A DNA stretch of 64,000 bases from Bacillota bacterium (lineage in GTDB: Bacteria > Bacillota > Clostridia > Oscillospirales > Ruminococcaceae): positions 1-64,000 of the forward strand of contig JAEWXO010000093.1 of assembly GCA_023458875.1 (NCBI GenBank), in the 5' to 3' direction. Made by a program: the position numbers and the translations under genes. The notes beneath the pieces were generated by a model. The model saw only the letters and a program-made list of their open reading frames with translations, did no database searches and was not told where the DNA came from. Each line of letters starts with the position of its first letter. The stretch's first letter is position 1. Shown in pieces: positions 1 through 7,483 of the stretch.

Positions 1-198
1 CATGCCTGTTTCTTCGACTGCCATTTTTGCAAGCGGTATTCTCATTTTATTTGCTGCTGTTGCCGCTTCCTTAAAGATTTTATCTACCTGTTCCTGCGAG
101 TAGGTTGAAAATTCCTTCTGTGCATTTCTTACTTTTGCCAAAGCTGCATCAAGCTTTTCAACACTGTCTACAATTTCATAGTTTTTCTGGCTATTCAT
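1..198 (-). CDS. adhE: Bifunctional acetaldehyde-CoA/alcohol dehydrogenase, N-terminal fragment
   Basis: Only the first 66 codons are inside the window; the gene runs off the left edge. The reading frame starts at an ATG at 198 preceded by AAGGAG. The visible residues include the stretch YSQEQVDKIFKEAA and RIPLAKMAVEETGM, which are hallmarks of the aldehyde dehydrogenase domain start in AdhE proteins. AdhE reduces acetyl-CoA through acetaldehyde to ethanol, using two NADH, and in many anaerobes assembles into spirosome filaments. A stand-alone CoA-acylating aldehyde dehydrogenase with the same N-terminus cannot be excluded, because the alcohol dehydrogenase half is not visible. Confidence 0.82.
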   Translation of the reverse strand, partial: MNSQKNYEIVDSVEKLDAALAKVRNAQKEFSTYSQEQVDKIFKEAATAANKMRIPLAKMAVEETGM

Positions 199-298
199 AC
201 TTAACTACTCCTTATTTCTTCAATTTGTTTTGATCTGTATTTTAAAATGACATGCTTAAAAATAAAAAAAAGCCGGTGCATTAGTATCTTTTAATGAT

Positions 299-327
299 AT
301 TATACCCCAACTGACTTTTTTAATCAA
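299..327 (-). promoter_or_regulatory. Sigma-A type promoter for adhE
   Basis: On the minus strand a TTGATT (327-322) and a TATAAT (304-299) are separated by exactly 17 bases, about 100 bases upstream of the adhE ATG. No good Rex operator palindrome is seen at this promoter. Confidence 0.6.
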
Positions 328-459
328 TTATTATTTTAATCAAACTTACATGATGTTGTAACTGCTATTATGTAATGTGTAACAAAACGAGACTAAATTC
401 GCTGTTTTAGATTGAATTAAATGTAAAAAAACTTGAATTTTGAATAATTTAGAATCAAA

Positions 460-1041
460 TTATTCATTATTATCTTTTTTCTTGTTTTCGCCAACGAGTT
501 GCATTGTCTTATATGTTCTGTAAAAATCATCGCTGAATGAAGCATATTTGTCTGTATCAGCCGTACATGTTAAAATATATGCCTTACCTTCTCCCATAAC
601 GAACGCCGACAGACATGAAATTTTTTTCTCTCCACTTTCAAGCGCAAGTGTATAGTCAAATTCTACCATTTTGCTGGAATCGCCTAAAGACTCTTCATTT
701 TTTATTGAAAAAGAATCAGTTGCTTTTCTGTATGAATCAAGTGCATAATAAACATAGTTTTCCAGATCGTTGTCAACCTCTTCCCATGTAAGACTGATCT
801 GGGCACCGTCTTTTACATATGAAACGTCAAAGTATTCCTTTTCCTTTTCCTCATAATCATCCGGCACATAAACAGATAAACCATCAAGTGACGGTGCACC
901 CCATGGCTTCATTCCTGATCTTAGCTCTTCATATTCACTTGTATTTCCGTCTTTGAGAATCAGATAAAACGATGTAGCAGATGCTGCACACACAAACAAT
1001 ACAGATGAGATTATTATTGCTGCCAGTTTAACTTTTTTCAA
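460..1041 (-). CDS. Secreted or membrane-anchored protein of unknown function (193 aa)
   Basis: I do not recognise the family. The protein starts with a short basic stretch and a hydrophobic segment (about residues 5-27, rich in A, I, V and L), which fits an uncleaved signal anchor or a signal peptide. The remainder is a soluble acidic domain of about 160 residues ending in a charged tail (KKKDNNE). There is no lipobox cysteine in the expected place; a cysteine at about residue 18 sits inside the hydrophobic core. The start is a TTG at 1041 with AAAGGAAG upstream. A palindrome GGGCTTGCCC lies 25 bases before the start and recurs at nearly the same distance before the VanY-type gene at 15302. 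It is probably monocistronic, lying between rnpB and adhE. Confidence 0.65.
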   Translation of the reverse strand: MKKVKLAAIIISSVLFVCAASATSFYLILKDGNTSEYEELRSGMKPWGAPSLDGLSVYVPDDYEEKEKEYFDVSYVKDGAQISLTWEEVDNDLENYVYYALDSYRKATDSFSIKNEESLGDSSKMVEFDYTLALESGEKKISCLSAFVMGEGKAYILTCTADTDKYASFSDDFYRTYKTMQLVGENKKKDNNE

Positions 1042-1065
1042 AAGTTTTGTCTTCCTTTCAGCCAG

Positions 1066-1075
1066 GGGCTTGCCC
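1066..1075 (-). promoter_or_regulatory. 10-bp palindrome upstream of secreted-protein gene
   Basis: GGGCTTGCCC is a perfect palindrome 25 bases upstream of the TTG start at 1041. The same ten bases occur at 15329-15338, 27 bases before another exported-protein start. Its role is unknown; a leader hairpin or an operator is possible. Confidence 0.35.
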
Positions 1076-1098
1076 GTAGTTATAAGTAAAATTAATAT

Positions 1099-1436
1099 GA
1101 GTAAGCCGATAAGCCGGGTTCTGTCGTGTGCGATAATTTATCTAGGACTTATGTTGCCATAAGCCTCAAGCCGTCATTACAGTTTATCCACCGAGCAGAT
1201 GTTAAAATAAACTGTACCAATAGACGTTGCATCGGATAGGGTTTACACAGCAGTGCAGTCTCCTGCACTCTGGTGAGCTCTTACCTCACCTTTCCACCCT
1301 TACCATTTGTATGGCGGTATATTTCTGTTGCACTAGCCCTAGAGTCGCCTCCGGCTGCCGTTAACAGCTATCCTGCTCTGTGATGCCCGGACTTTCCTCA
1401 TAAACTAAAACGTTCACGCTATCGCATAGCTTACTC
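1099..1436 (-). ncRNA. rnpB: RNase P RNA, bacterial type
   Basis: Read on the minus strand, the sequence contains the hallmark GAGGAAAGTCCGGGC near the 5' end and ACAGAACCCGGCTTAT near the 3' end, which together form the conserved P4 core of RNase P RNA. The terminal helix P1 is visible as GAGTAAGC at the 5' end (1436-1429) pairing with GCTTACTC at the 3' end (1106-1099). The length of about 338 nt fits the family. RNase P RNA is the catalytic subunit that removes 5' leaders from tRNA precursors. A strong promoter sits directly upstream. The exact ends are set from helix P1 and could be off by a few bases. Confidence 0.96.
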
Positions 1437-1445
1437 ACATAATAT

Positions 1446-1474
1446 ATTTTACATGTTTATGGACAGAATGTCAA
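1446..1474 (-). promoter_or_regulatory. Promoter of rnpB
   Basis: On the minus strand TTGACA (1474-1469) and TAAAAT (1451-1446) are 17 bases apart. The first base of RNase P helix P1 lies nine bases after the -10 box, the expected distance to a start of transcription. Confidence 0.75.
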
Positions 1475-1490
1475 GGATAAAAATTTATTT

Positions 1491-1582
1491 TGCAGGAGTT
1501 TCGACTCGGCGCGAGTCGACCGGGCTTTCCGGTCACGCCTCTTAACTTCGGATATATATCCGCATCACTTTGTCACTCAGGA
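1491..1582 (-). repeat. Dispersed intergenic hairpin repeat, copy A
   Basis: This is one of seven related intergenic copies in the window. In this copy the second hairpin is TCGACTC-GCGCC-GAGTCGA (minus strand), a seven-pair stem, and the first is GACCGG-aaagc-CCGGTC. The stem bases differ from other copies but stay paired. It lies between the rnpB promoter and the gdhA promoter. Confidence 0.75.
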
Positions 1583-1603
1583 ATATATTGCCTTATCAGA
1601 GGG

Positions 1604-1638
1604 AAAATGAAGGATGGTTGTGGCAATCTTTCATTTTT
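1604..1638 (+). other. Terminator-like hairpin in the rnpB-gdhA gap
   Basis: Twelve pairs (one G-T) form between 1604-1615 and 1626-1637, followed on the plus strand by a short T run. No gene reads into it on the plus strand. With copy A, the rnpB promoter and the gdhA promoter, it accounts for most of the 414-base gene-free stretch 1437-1850. Confidence 0.35.
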
Positions 1639-1743
1639 GATGATGGGAAGGTTATAAATTATAATTAAAGAACAATAAATTCTTAAAAAAATTAATCATT
1701 ATATATATATTTTTTTGTTTTTAAAGAAATTTTAATGCATGTC

Positions 1744-1772
1744 TTGATTTTCGCTTTAAAATAAACTATAAT
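1744..1772 (+). promoter_or_regulatory. Promoter of gdhA
   Basis: TTGATT at 1744-1749 and TATAAT at 1767-1772 are separated by 17 bases, about 80 bases before the gdhA start codon. Confidence 0.65.
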
Positions 1773-1850
1773 ATTTTGTATGAATGTTTTATTATTATTT
1801 TCACAATCAAATGATAATATGCATAAAATCAATATAGGAGGCTATTTTAA

Positions 1851-3197
1851 ATGTCTTTAAAAAATGAATATTTAAAAGGTGTATACGAAAAAGTCTGCAC
1901 ACGTAACAGCGGCGAAAAGGAATTCCTTCAGGCAGTTTCTGAAGTACTTGAGAGTCTTGAACCGGTAATCGAAAAAAGAACCGATCTCGTAGAAGCAGGT
2001 ATCATTGATCAGATCGTTGAGCCGGAAAGATTTATCCAGTTTAGAGTTCCTTGGGCTGATGACAACGGTAAAGTTCATGTAAACCGTGGATTCAGAGTAC
2101 AGTTTAACTCAGCTATCGGACCATACAAGGGCGGCTTAAGATTACATCCTTCAGTTTGTGCTTCCGTTATCAAATTTTTAGGATTTGAACAGATTTTTAA
2201 GAACAGTCTTACAGGCCTTCCTATGGGCGGCGGTAAAGGTGGTTCAGACTTTGACCCTAAGGGTAAGTCAGATATGGAAATCATGCGTTTCTGCCAGAGC
2301 TTTATGACAGAACTTTCAAAACACATCGGTGCTGACACAGACGTTCCTGCAGGTGATATCGGTGTTGGTGCACGTGAAATAGGCTTCATGTTCGGACAGT
2401 ACAAGAAGTTAAGAAATGAATTTGTAGGAGTACTTACAGGTAAGGGCCTTTCATACGGCGGTTCACTTGCAAGAAAAGAAGCAACAGGATACGGTCTTTG
2501 CTACTTTACATCTGAGATGCTCTCATGCATGAAGAACACAAGCTTTGAAGGCAAAACTGTTGTAGTATCAGGCTCCGGAAACGTTGCTATATACGCTACA
2601 GAAAAGGCTACAGAGCTTGGTGCCAGGGTTGTTGCTCTTTCTGACTCAAACGGATATATATATGATCCAAACGGAATCAATCTTGATGTTGTTAAGGATA
2701 TCAAGGAAGTTAAGAGAAGCAGAATCAAGGAATACGCTGACAGAGTTCCTGGTTCAACATATACAGAGGGCTGCAAGGGCATCTGGACAATCAAATGTGA
2801 TATTGCTCTTCCATCAGCTACACAGAACGAAATTGATCTTGAATCAGCACAGGCACTTATTGCAAACGGCGTAATGGCTGTTGCTGAAGGCGCTAACATG
2901 CCTTCAACTCCTGAAGCAATTGAGGCATTCCTTAATGCAGGCATTCTCTTCGGACCTGCAAAGGCTGCAAATGCAGGCGGTGTTGCTACATCAGGACTTG
3001 AAATGTCACAGAACTCTGAGAGACTCAGCTGGACATTCGAAGAAGTTGACGCTAAGCTCAAGGGCATTATGGTTAATATTTTCCACAACGCATTCAACGC
3101 TGCTAAAGAATACGGTCATGAAGGCAACCTCGTAGCAGGCGCTAATATTGCTGGATTCCTTAAAGTTGCTGATGCTATGAAGTGGCAGGGAATCTAA
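1851..3197 (+). CDS. gdhA: NADP-type glutamate dehydrogenase
   Basis: The enzyme makes glutamate from 2-oxoglutarate and ammonium, normally with NADPH in this hexameric 450-residue family, and is the main ammonia-assimilating route in many rumen and gut bacteria. The 448-aa length fits. The catalytic loop PMGGGKGGSDFDPKGKSD (about residues 123-140) holds the substrate-binding and catalytic lysines, DVPAGDIGVG follows, and the dinucleotide fold is marked by VSGSGNVA (about 239-246). An ATAGGAGG site precedes the ATG. It has its own promoter and terminator, so it is monocistronic. It is functionally linked to the aconitase-isocitrate dehydrogenase pair at 50.3-53.5 kb, which supplies 2-oxoglutarate. 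Confidence 0.95.
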   Translation: MSLKNEYLKGVYEKVCTRNSGEKEFLQAVSEVLESLEPVIEKRTDLVEAGIIDQIVEPERFIQFRVPWADDNGKVHVNRGFRVQFNSAIGPYKGGLRLHPSVCASVIKFLGFEQIFKNSLTGLPMGGGKGGSDFDPKGKSDMEIMRFCQSFMTELSKHIGADTDVPAGDIGVGAREIGFMFGQYKKLRNEFVGVLTGKGLSYGGSLARKEATGYGLCYFTSEMLSCMKNTSFEGKTVVVSGSGNVAIYATEKATELGARVVALSDSNGYIYDPNGINLDVVKDIKEVKRSRIKEYADRVPGSTYTEGCKGIWTIKCDIALPSATQNEIDLESAQALIANGVMAVAEGANMPSTPEAIEAFLNAGILFGPAKAANAGGVATSGLEMSQNSERLSWTFEEVDAKLKGIMVNIFHNAFNAAKEYGHEGNLVAGANIAGFLKVADAMKWQGI

Positions 3198-3223
3198 GTT
3201 TAACAAAAAAGCATAATTGAATT

Positions 3224-3260
3224 AAAGGCTGCACGGTTTAAAGACTGTTCAGCCTTTTTT
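3224..3260 (+). terminator. Terminator of gdhA
   Basis: AAAGGCTG (3224-3231) pairs with CAGCCTTT, followed by a T run, 27 bases after the gdhA stop codon. Confidence 0.75.
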
Positions 3261-3337
3261 ATGCTTTTATTTGAAATGATAGTATTAAGTTATCATTATA
3301 GCGGACAAATCAGTCTGAAGTTTGTTCAATTTACCCT

Positions 3338-3366
3338 TTGAAATAATCTTTCAAATCTGTTATAAT
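3338..3366 (+). promoter_or_regulatory. Promoter of the CarD-family gene
   Basis: TTGAAA at 3338-3343 and TATAAT at 3361-3366 are 17 bases apart. The leader to the start codon at 3500 is about 125 bases and shows no recognisable riboswitch. Confidence 0.6.
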
Positions 3367-3499
3367 AATAATATGATGTATAGCTTTAGCAGTTAGATTC
3401 ACTGGAAAGCTTTTTTTTTTTATATAAACATCATTTTTTATACGACTGATTTAAAAAATATAGCAACCGTCAGCCATATACTATAGGAGGGTATATTAC

Positions 3500-4024
3500 A
3501 TGGAACAGAAAAACAACTATTTGTACTCAATTAATGAATACGTTTCTTACAGACATAACGGAATATACAAGATTGTTGATATATGTAAGAAAGAATTCCC
3601 GGTAAATCAGTCAAAGACATACTATGTTCTGCAGTCTGTATATGACAGCACTTCAAAAATCTATGTCCCTCTGGATGCAAAGAATCTTAAATCAATGATG
3701 AAACACGCGCTTACTGTTGATGAAATAAGCTCTATAATAAGCAAAGCTGAAAAACTTGAATGCGACTGGATTGACGACAGTTCAAAACGTGATTTTAAAT
3801 TAAATGAAATTCTTGATAACGGAAACCGTGAAGAAATACTCTGGATTGTAAAGCTTCTCTCCATTCAAAAAGAAAAATTAGCCCAGCAAAAGAAAAAATT
3901 ATATTCATGTGACGAAAAAATACTGAACACAGCAGAAAGAATTATAACAGAAGAATTTGCTTTTACACTTGGAATTCCAAAAAGCGAAGTGATTCCGTAT
4001 ATCGCAAGTAATAAACAACAATAA
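3500..4024 (+). CDS. CarD/CdnL-family transcriptional regulator
   Basis: The N-terminal part (residues about 10-65) reads as a Tudor-like RNA-polymerase interaction domain: a YSINEYVSYRHNGIYKI start and a YYVLQSVYDSTSKIYVPLDA strand pair matching the family pattern of polymerase beta-binding CarD and TRCF proteins. The C-terminal part (about 80-170) is helical, with a tryptophan (CDWIDDSSKR) and a pattern LNTAERIITEEFAFTLG that matches the family's DNA-binding helical domain. Such proteins bind RNA polymerase and stabilise open promoter complexes. An AGGAGGG site precedes the ATG and the gene stands alone between its own promoter and terminator. The family call rests on pattern, not on strict motifs. 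Confidence 0.78.
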   Translation: MEQKNNYLYSINEYVSYRHNGIYKIVDICKKEFPVNQSKTYYVLQSVYDSTSKIYVPLDAKNLKSMMKHALTVDEISSIISKAEKLECDWIDDSSKRDFKLNEILDNGNREEILWIVKLLSIQKEKLAQQKKKLYSCDEKILNTAERIITEEFAFTLGIPKSEVIPYIASNKQQ

Positions 4025-4025
4025 A

Positions 4026-4063
4026 AAATTCCCGTCTTTTTTATAAGGCGGGAATTTTTTTAT
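4026..4063 (+). terminator. Terminator after the CarD-family gene
   Basis: AAATTCCCG (4026-4034) pairs with CGGGAATTT (4049-4057), followed by T residues. The mirrored A run on the left means it can also stop the convergent minus-strand efp operon. Confidence 0.75.
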
Positions 4064-4097
4064 AATTATTAATCTTCAGATTGTGAAAATATATAAA

Positions 4098-4577
4098 TTA
4101 AATATCTTCACTTATTTCATCATTATCAAAGACATCTTCAATATCTTCAGCAACAATGTCATCAATGTCAAACTCAAGGTCTTCACCGCAGTTTGGACAT
4201 TTCATAGAACCTTCATCAAGCATTCCATCATCAAGAAGGATTGAATCGCCGCATGTCGGACATACAACTTCATATAATTCGTCGTCGTCATCATCGAAAT
4301 CATATTCATCGTCGTCATAGTCGCTATCATCGTCATCGCAGTCACATTCATCATCAAGCTCGTAAAAATCTTCCTCAACTGCACCAAGATCTTCATCCAA
4401 TATTTCGCATAGCTCAGTCAGTTCGTCTACCTGGCCCTGAAGATCCTCGATATATCCAACCATCTCCTGCATTACTTCTGCCATCTGTACCAGAATTTTG
4501 CCTTCTTTTGAAGAAGTATCGATGTCTGTACCGTCAAGATATCCCTTCAGGTATGACATTTTTTCTGTTAGCTTCAT
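4098..4577 (-). CDS. Acidic zinc-ribbon protein (CD1247 N-terminal-domain type)
   Basis: The 159-aa protein has three parts. Residues 1-70 look like a helical domain (MSYLKGYLDG, then GKILVQMAEVMQEMVGYIEDL) resembling a small clostridial family annotated as CD1247 N-terminal domain, from memory. Residues about 75-105 are a run of aspartate and glutamate broken by a few tyrosines. Residues about 110-140 hold a zinc ribbon with paired cysteines CPTCGDS and CPNCGED. The gene is the last in the yqeG-aroQ-aminopeptidase-efp cluster, 73 bases after efp, with AAAAGGAGG before its ATG. Its role is unknown; the synteny with efp hints at translation or a housekeeping role, which is inference. Confidence 0.7.
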   Translation of the reverse strand: MKLTEKMSYLKGYLDGTDIDTSSKEGKILVQMAEVMQEMVGYIEDLQGQVDELTELCEILDEDLGAVEEDFYELDDECDCDDDDSDYDDDEYDFDDDDDELYEVVCPTCGDSILLDDGMLDEGSMKCPNCGEDLEFDIDDIVAEDIEDVFDNDEISEDI

Positions 4578-4650
4578 AAAAATCCTCCTTTTAATAAAAT
4601 TTATTAATGAACGTATATTAATACACGTTAATTAAACAAAAAGAATATGC

Positions 4651-5208
4651 TTATGCACGTTCCATATATTCGCCGGTTCTTGTGTCTATTCTTACTTTAT
4701 CCCCCTGATTGATAAAGAGAGGAACTCTGATTTCAGCGCCTGTTTCAAGAGTAGCCGGTTTTGTTGCATTTGTTGCTGTATCTCCCTTAAATCCAGGATC
4801 TGTTTCAGTAACTTCAAGTTCAACAAAGTAAGGCGGTTCAACACCAAATACATTTCCCTTGTATGAAAGGATTTTAACTTCCATATTTTCCTTAACAAAA
4901 TTGAAGCTGGTTCCAAGCTTGCTTTTGTCAATCGGAATCTGTTCATATGTTTCCATATCCATAAAGTAATAAAGGTTATCCTCTGCATACAGATACTGCA
5001 TATCCTTTCTTTCAACAAAAGCTGTAGGATATTTGTCAGTAGGATTAAAAGATCTTTCCACAACGCCGCCTGTAATTACATTTCTGTACTTTGTCCTTAC
5101 AAAAGCTGCGCCCTTACCAGGCTTAACGTGCTGAAATTCTATTACCTGTACTACATTACCATCCATTTCAAAAGTTACACCATTTCTGAAATCTCCAGCT
5201 GAAATCAT
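4651..5208 (-). CDS. efp: Translation elongation factor P
   Basis: EF-P binds the ribosome next to the P-site tRNA and relieves stalling at consecutive prolines. The 185-aa length is the family norm. The three beta-barrel domains can be followed: domain I with the loop KPGKGAAFVRTKYRN (the lysine at the tip is the residue modified in many bacteria), domain II around YLYAEDNLYYFMDMETYEQ, and domain III ending GDKVRIDTRTGEYMERA, the classical EF-P signature. It lies downstream of the M24 aminopeptidase gene, the same order as aroQ-pepP-efp in Bacillus (yqhS-yqhT-efp). Confidence 0.97.
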   Translation of the reverse strand: MISAGDFRNGVTFEMDGNVVQVIEFQHVKPGKGAAFVRTKYRNVITGGVVERSFNPTDKYPTAFVERKDMQYLYAEDNLYYFMDMETYEQIPIDKSKLGTSFNFVKENMEVKILSYKGNVFGVEPPYFVELEVTETDPGFKGDTATNATKPATLETGAEIRVPLFINQGDKVRIDTRTGEYMERA

Positions 5209-5325
5209 AAAATTTATACCTCCAAATAATTATAAATAACGAATAATGACATTTGTTTTTCATTCCATTACTTCTTTCTATTTTACAATAAATCTTGTTT
5301 TTTTGCAATACTTATTTTAAAATAA

Positions 5326-6393
5326 TTATAAAGTAATCAGTTCTTTTGGACTATGTGTCAGATTTTTATATGAATTATGAGTAATGATGACCATATCCTC
5401 TATCCTGATTCCGAATCTGTCAGGAATATATATCCCGGGTTCAATCGTTACAACCATTCCGGGCTCCAGTGTATGACTGCTGTTCTTTGAAACTGCCGGG
5501 TTTTCATGAATCTCCATTCCTACTCCGTGTCCGAGTGAGTGTCCGAATGCGCTCTCAAAACCTTTTTTTGCAATGTAGTCTCTTGCGGCGGAATCAAGCT
5601 TGCTGCACAGCATTCCCGGAACAATACTGTCAAGTGCTTTTTTCTGTGCATCAAGCACTATATTATAAGCTGTGATTTCTTCATCAGACGGTTTTCCCAT
5701 ATAAAACGTTCTTGTCATGTCACTGTGCCATCCGTCAATAACAGCCCCGAAATCCATAAGAACAAAAGAATTTTTAATAATTTTATCATACCCCGGTTCG
5801 CCGTGCGGTAATGATGTATTTCTCCCGGTCAGAACTATTGTATCAAATGAAATATCCTCTGCACCTGATAATTTCATTTTGTTTTCCGTCATAATGGCAA
5901 TATCACGTTCTGTCATGCCCTCTTTTACATTATCAAGTACATATACATATGTCTGGTCCGCAATATTCTGAGCCTGTATAATTTTTTCCTCTTCAGATTC
6001 TGATTTTATAATACGCAGTGAATCAATGCTCCTGCTCAAATCCATAGATGAATTTACATTTATCTTCGGAAACGACTGCTTAAAATTATTCAGACGGCTT
6101 ACAGTCAGTGTTTCGGCCTCTATCATAACATCAGACGTACAATGCCTTTTGAACAGCTTTGACAGCTGAACCGTCTTGTTTTTCTGCTCAATGACCTCAC
6201 AGCTTTTTACTGTCTTATATGCTTTTTCATAATATCTGAAATCAATTATAAGATATGCTTTTTCTTTAAAGCATATTAAAACTCCGTCGCTTGATTTGAA
6301 CCCTGTGAAATATCTCCTGTTTACCTCTGATGTAATAAGTGCACATGTATTGTTGTCAGGAATCATATTCATCAGTTTTTCTATATTTGTCAT
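5326..6393 (-). CDS. M24-family Xaa-Pro aminopeptidase
   Basis: A cytosolic metallopeptidase that removes an N-terminal residue in front of proline. The N-terminal creatinase-like domain (about residues 1-125) is followed by the pita-bread catalytic domain. The metal ligands are visible in order: Asp in LMDFGAVIDGWHSD, Asp in DMTRTFYMG, His in HSLGHGVGMEIHE, Glu in VTIEPGIYIP and Glu in GIRIEDMVII. The 355-aa length fits the short bacterial YqhT/PapA type. It starts two bases after the aroQ stop, so the two are translationally coupled, and it precedes efp by about 120 bases. Confidence 0.93.
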   Translation of the reverse strand: MTNIEKLMNMIPDNNTCALITSEVNRRYFTGFKSSDGVLICFKEKAYLIIDFRYYEKAYKTVKSCEVIEQKNKTVQLSKLFKRHCTSDVMIEAETLTVSRLNNFKQSFPKINVNSSMDLSRSIDSLRIIKSESEEEKIIQAQNIADQTYVYVLDNVKEGMTERDIAIMTENKMKLSGAEDISFDTIVLTGRNTSLPHGEPGYDKIIKNSFVLMDFGAVIDGWHSDMTRTFYMGKPSDEEITAYNIVLDAQKKALDSIVPGMLCSKLDSAARDYIAKKGFESAFGHSLGHGVGMEIHENPAVSKNSSHTLEPGMVVTIEPGIYIPDRFGIRIEDMVIITHNSYKNLTHSPKELITL

Positions 6394-6395
6394 AT

Positions 6396-6836
6396 TTATT
6401 CCGCCTTTGAAATCATTTTTACAAGGCCATCCATCCCCAGAATGTAACTGTCACGTCCGAAGCCTGATATTGATGCCCTGCACACAGGAGCAATTACAGA
6501 ATTTTTCCGGAACTCTTCTCTGGCCGCTATATTGCTTATATGAATTTCTATACATGGGATTTTAATTGCAGATATGGCATCACGTATTGCATAGCTGTAA
6601 TGCGTATATGCACCTGCATTTATAAGTACTCCGTCATATTCTTTCCGCGCCTTATGAAGCCTGTCTATTATTTCACCTTCGTGATTTGACTGAAATATTT
6701 CACAATTTACATTAAGCTCTAAAGACTTAGCCATAATGTCATTATTAAGCTTTTCAAATGTTTCTTCTCCGTAAACTCCCGGTTCTCTTTCACCAAGGAG
6801 GTTTAAATTCGGTCCGTGGACAACAAGTATATTCAT
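6396..6836 (-). CDS. aroQ: Type II 3-dehydroquinate dehydratase
   Basis: It dehydrates 3-dehydroquinate to 3-dehydroshikimate in the shikimate pathway. The 146-aa dodecamer-type enzyme shows the N-terminal motif VHGPNLNLLGEREPGVYG with the catalytic tyrosine in the flexible loop, the EGEIIDRLHKA segment, and INAGAYTHYSYAIRDA. It feeds chorismate to the trp pathway encoded at 32.7-39.5 kb. It lies between yqeG and the aminopeptidase gene with short gaps, so the cluster is probably one transcript. Confidence 0.96.
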   Translation of the reverse strand: MNILVVHGPNLNLLGEREPGVYGEETFEKLNNDIMAKSLELNVNCEIFQSNHEGEIIDRLHKARKEYDGVLINAGAYTHYSYAIRDAISAIKIPCIEIHISNIAAREEFRKNSVIAPVCRASISGFGRDSYILGMDGLVKMISKAE

Positions 6837-6853
6837 GTTAAAGCCATCCTTTA

Positions 6854-7354
6854 TTATTTTTGATTATATAATTTTTTTGGAAGAAAAGGGCCCTCTATTT
6901 TTCGTTTGAATTTGAGAAATCCTTTCTTTTCATGTTCTATTGGAAAAACATATATGCATCTTATACGTCTGATATTTGCACCAAGCACATCAGTAAATAT
7001 CTGATCCCCTACTACCGCAATATTTTCAAAAGGGATATTCATTCTCTTCTGTGCCCTGTTAAAGCCATCAGGAAGAGGCTTTTTTCCTTTGCAGACAAAT
7101 TCCAGTCCCAGCTTATCGGCAAAAGGCTTTACCCTCTCATAATGATTATTTGAAACAATCAGCATTTTTATGCCTGACTCCTTCATTGTTCCTATCCATT
7201 CAATAACTCCGTCAGCCGGTCGTGGATTATCGTGTGTTGTTAGTGTATTGTCCAGGTCAAGCAGAAGACCGGCAATATTATTTTCACTCAGAAGCTCCGG
7301 CGTTATGCTGTGTACTGATTTTAGAGCAATGTCTATTTTAAACAAGCCATTCAT
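6854..7354 (-). CDS. yqeG: YqeG-family HAD phosphatase
   Basis: A HAD-superfamily class IIIA phosphatase of 166 aa. Motif I is LLLDLDNTLTTHD (nucleophile and acid-base aspartates), motif II is IVSNN, and motif III/IV is seen as GKKPLPDGF with a lysine followed by VVGDQIFTDVLGAN. The substrate is not known for the bacterial family. It heads the yqeG-aroQ-aminopeptidase-efp cluster, 17 bases before aroQ, and has its own promoter. Confidence 0.9.
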   Translation of the reverse strand: MNGLFKIDIALKSVHSITPELLSENNIAGLLLDLDNTLTTHDNPRPADGVIEWIGTMKESGIKMLIVSNNHYERVKPFADKLGLEFVCKGKKPLPDGFNRAQKRMNIPFENIAVVGDQIFTDVLGANIRRIRCIYVFPIEHEKKGFLKFKRKIEGPFLPKKLYNQK

Positions 7355-7382
7355 TTCCCCTTTATTTTTTTGTTACCTTAAA

Positions 7383-7412
7383 ATTATAACATTGTTTTAA
7401 CATCAAAAACAA
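7383..7412 (-). promoter_or_regulatory. Likely promoter of the yqeG-efp cluster
   Basis: On the minus strand TTGTTT (7412-7407) and TATAAT (7388-7383) are 18 bases apart, 30 bases before the yqeG start. The -35 box overlaps the end of the terminator palindrome that follows phoR. Confidence 0.5.
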
Positions 7413-7450
7413 TATGTTTATTTAAAAATATTTTTAAATAAACATATTGT
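7409..7450 (-). terminator. Perfect 42-bp palindrome, terminator of phoR
   Basis: The whole 42-base stretch equals its own reverse complement, giving arms of about 17-19 pairs around a central AATATT. On the minus strand it is followed by a T run and lies 34 bases after the phoR stop, so it works as an intrinsic terminator of the pst-pho operon. Confidence 0.7.
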
Positions 7451-7483
7451 CAATAGAATAATAACTTTTTACAGATTTATTTT

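Noticed and set aside
199..460. Rex operator before adhE
   Set aside because: Half sites TTGTAAC and GTAACAA exist but are about 17 bases apart, too far for the normal N4-N6 spacing.
3000..3206. Long open frames antisense to gdhA and other genes
   Set aside because: They overlap genes with clear family matches, lack ribosome binding sites and show no recognisable protein pattern.
4241..4579. Histidine- and arginine-rich plus-strand frame at 4.2-4.6 kb
   Set aside because: It is the complement of the Asp/Glu codons of the minus-strand zinc-ribbon gene.
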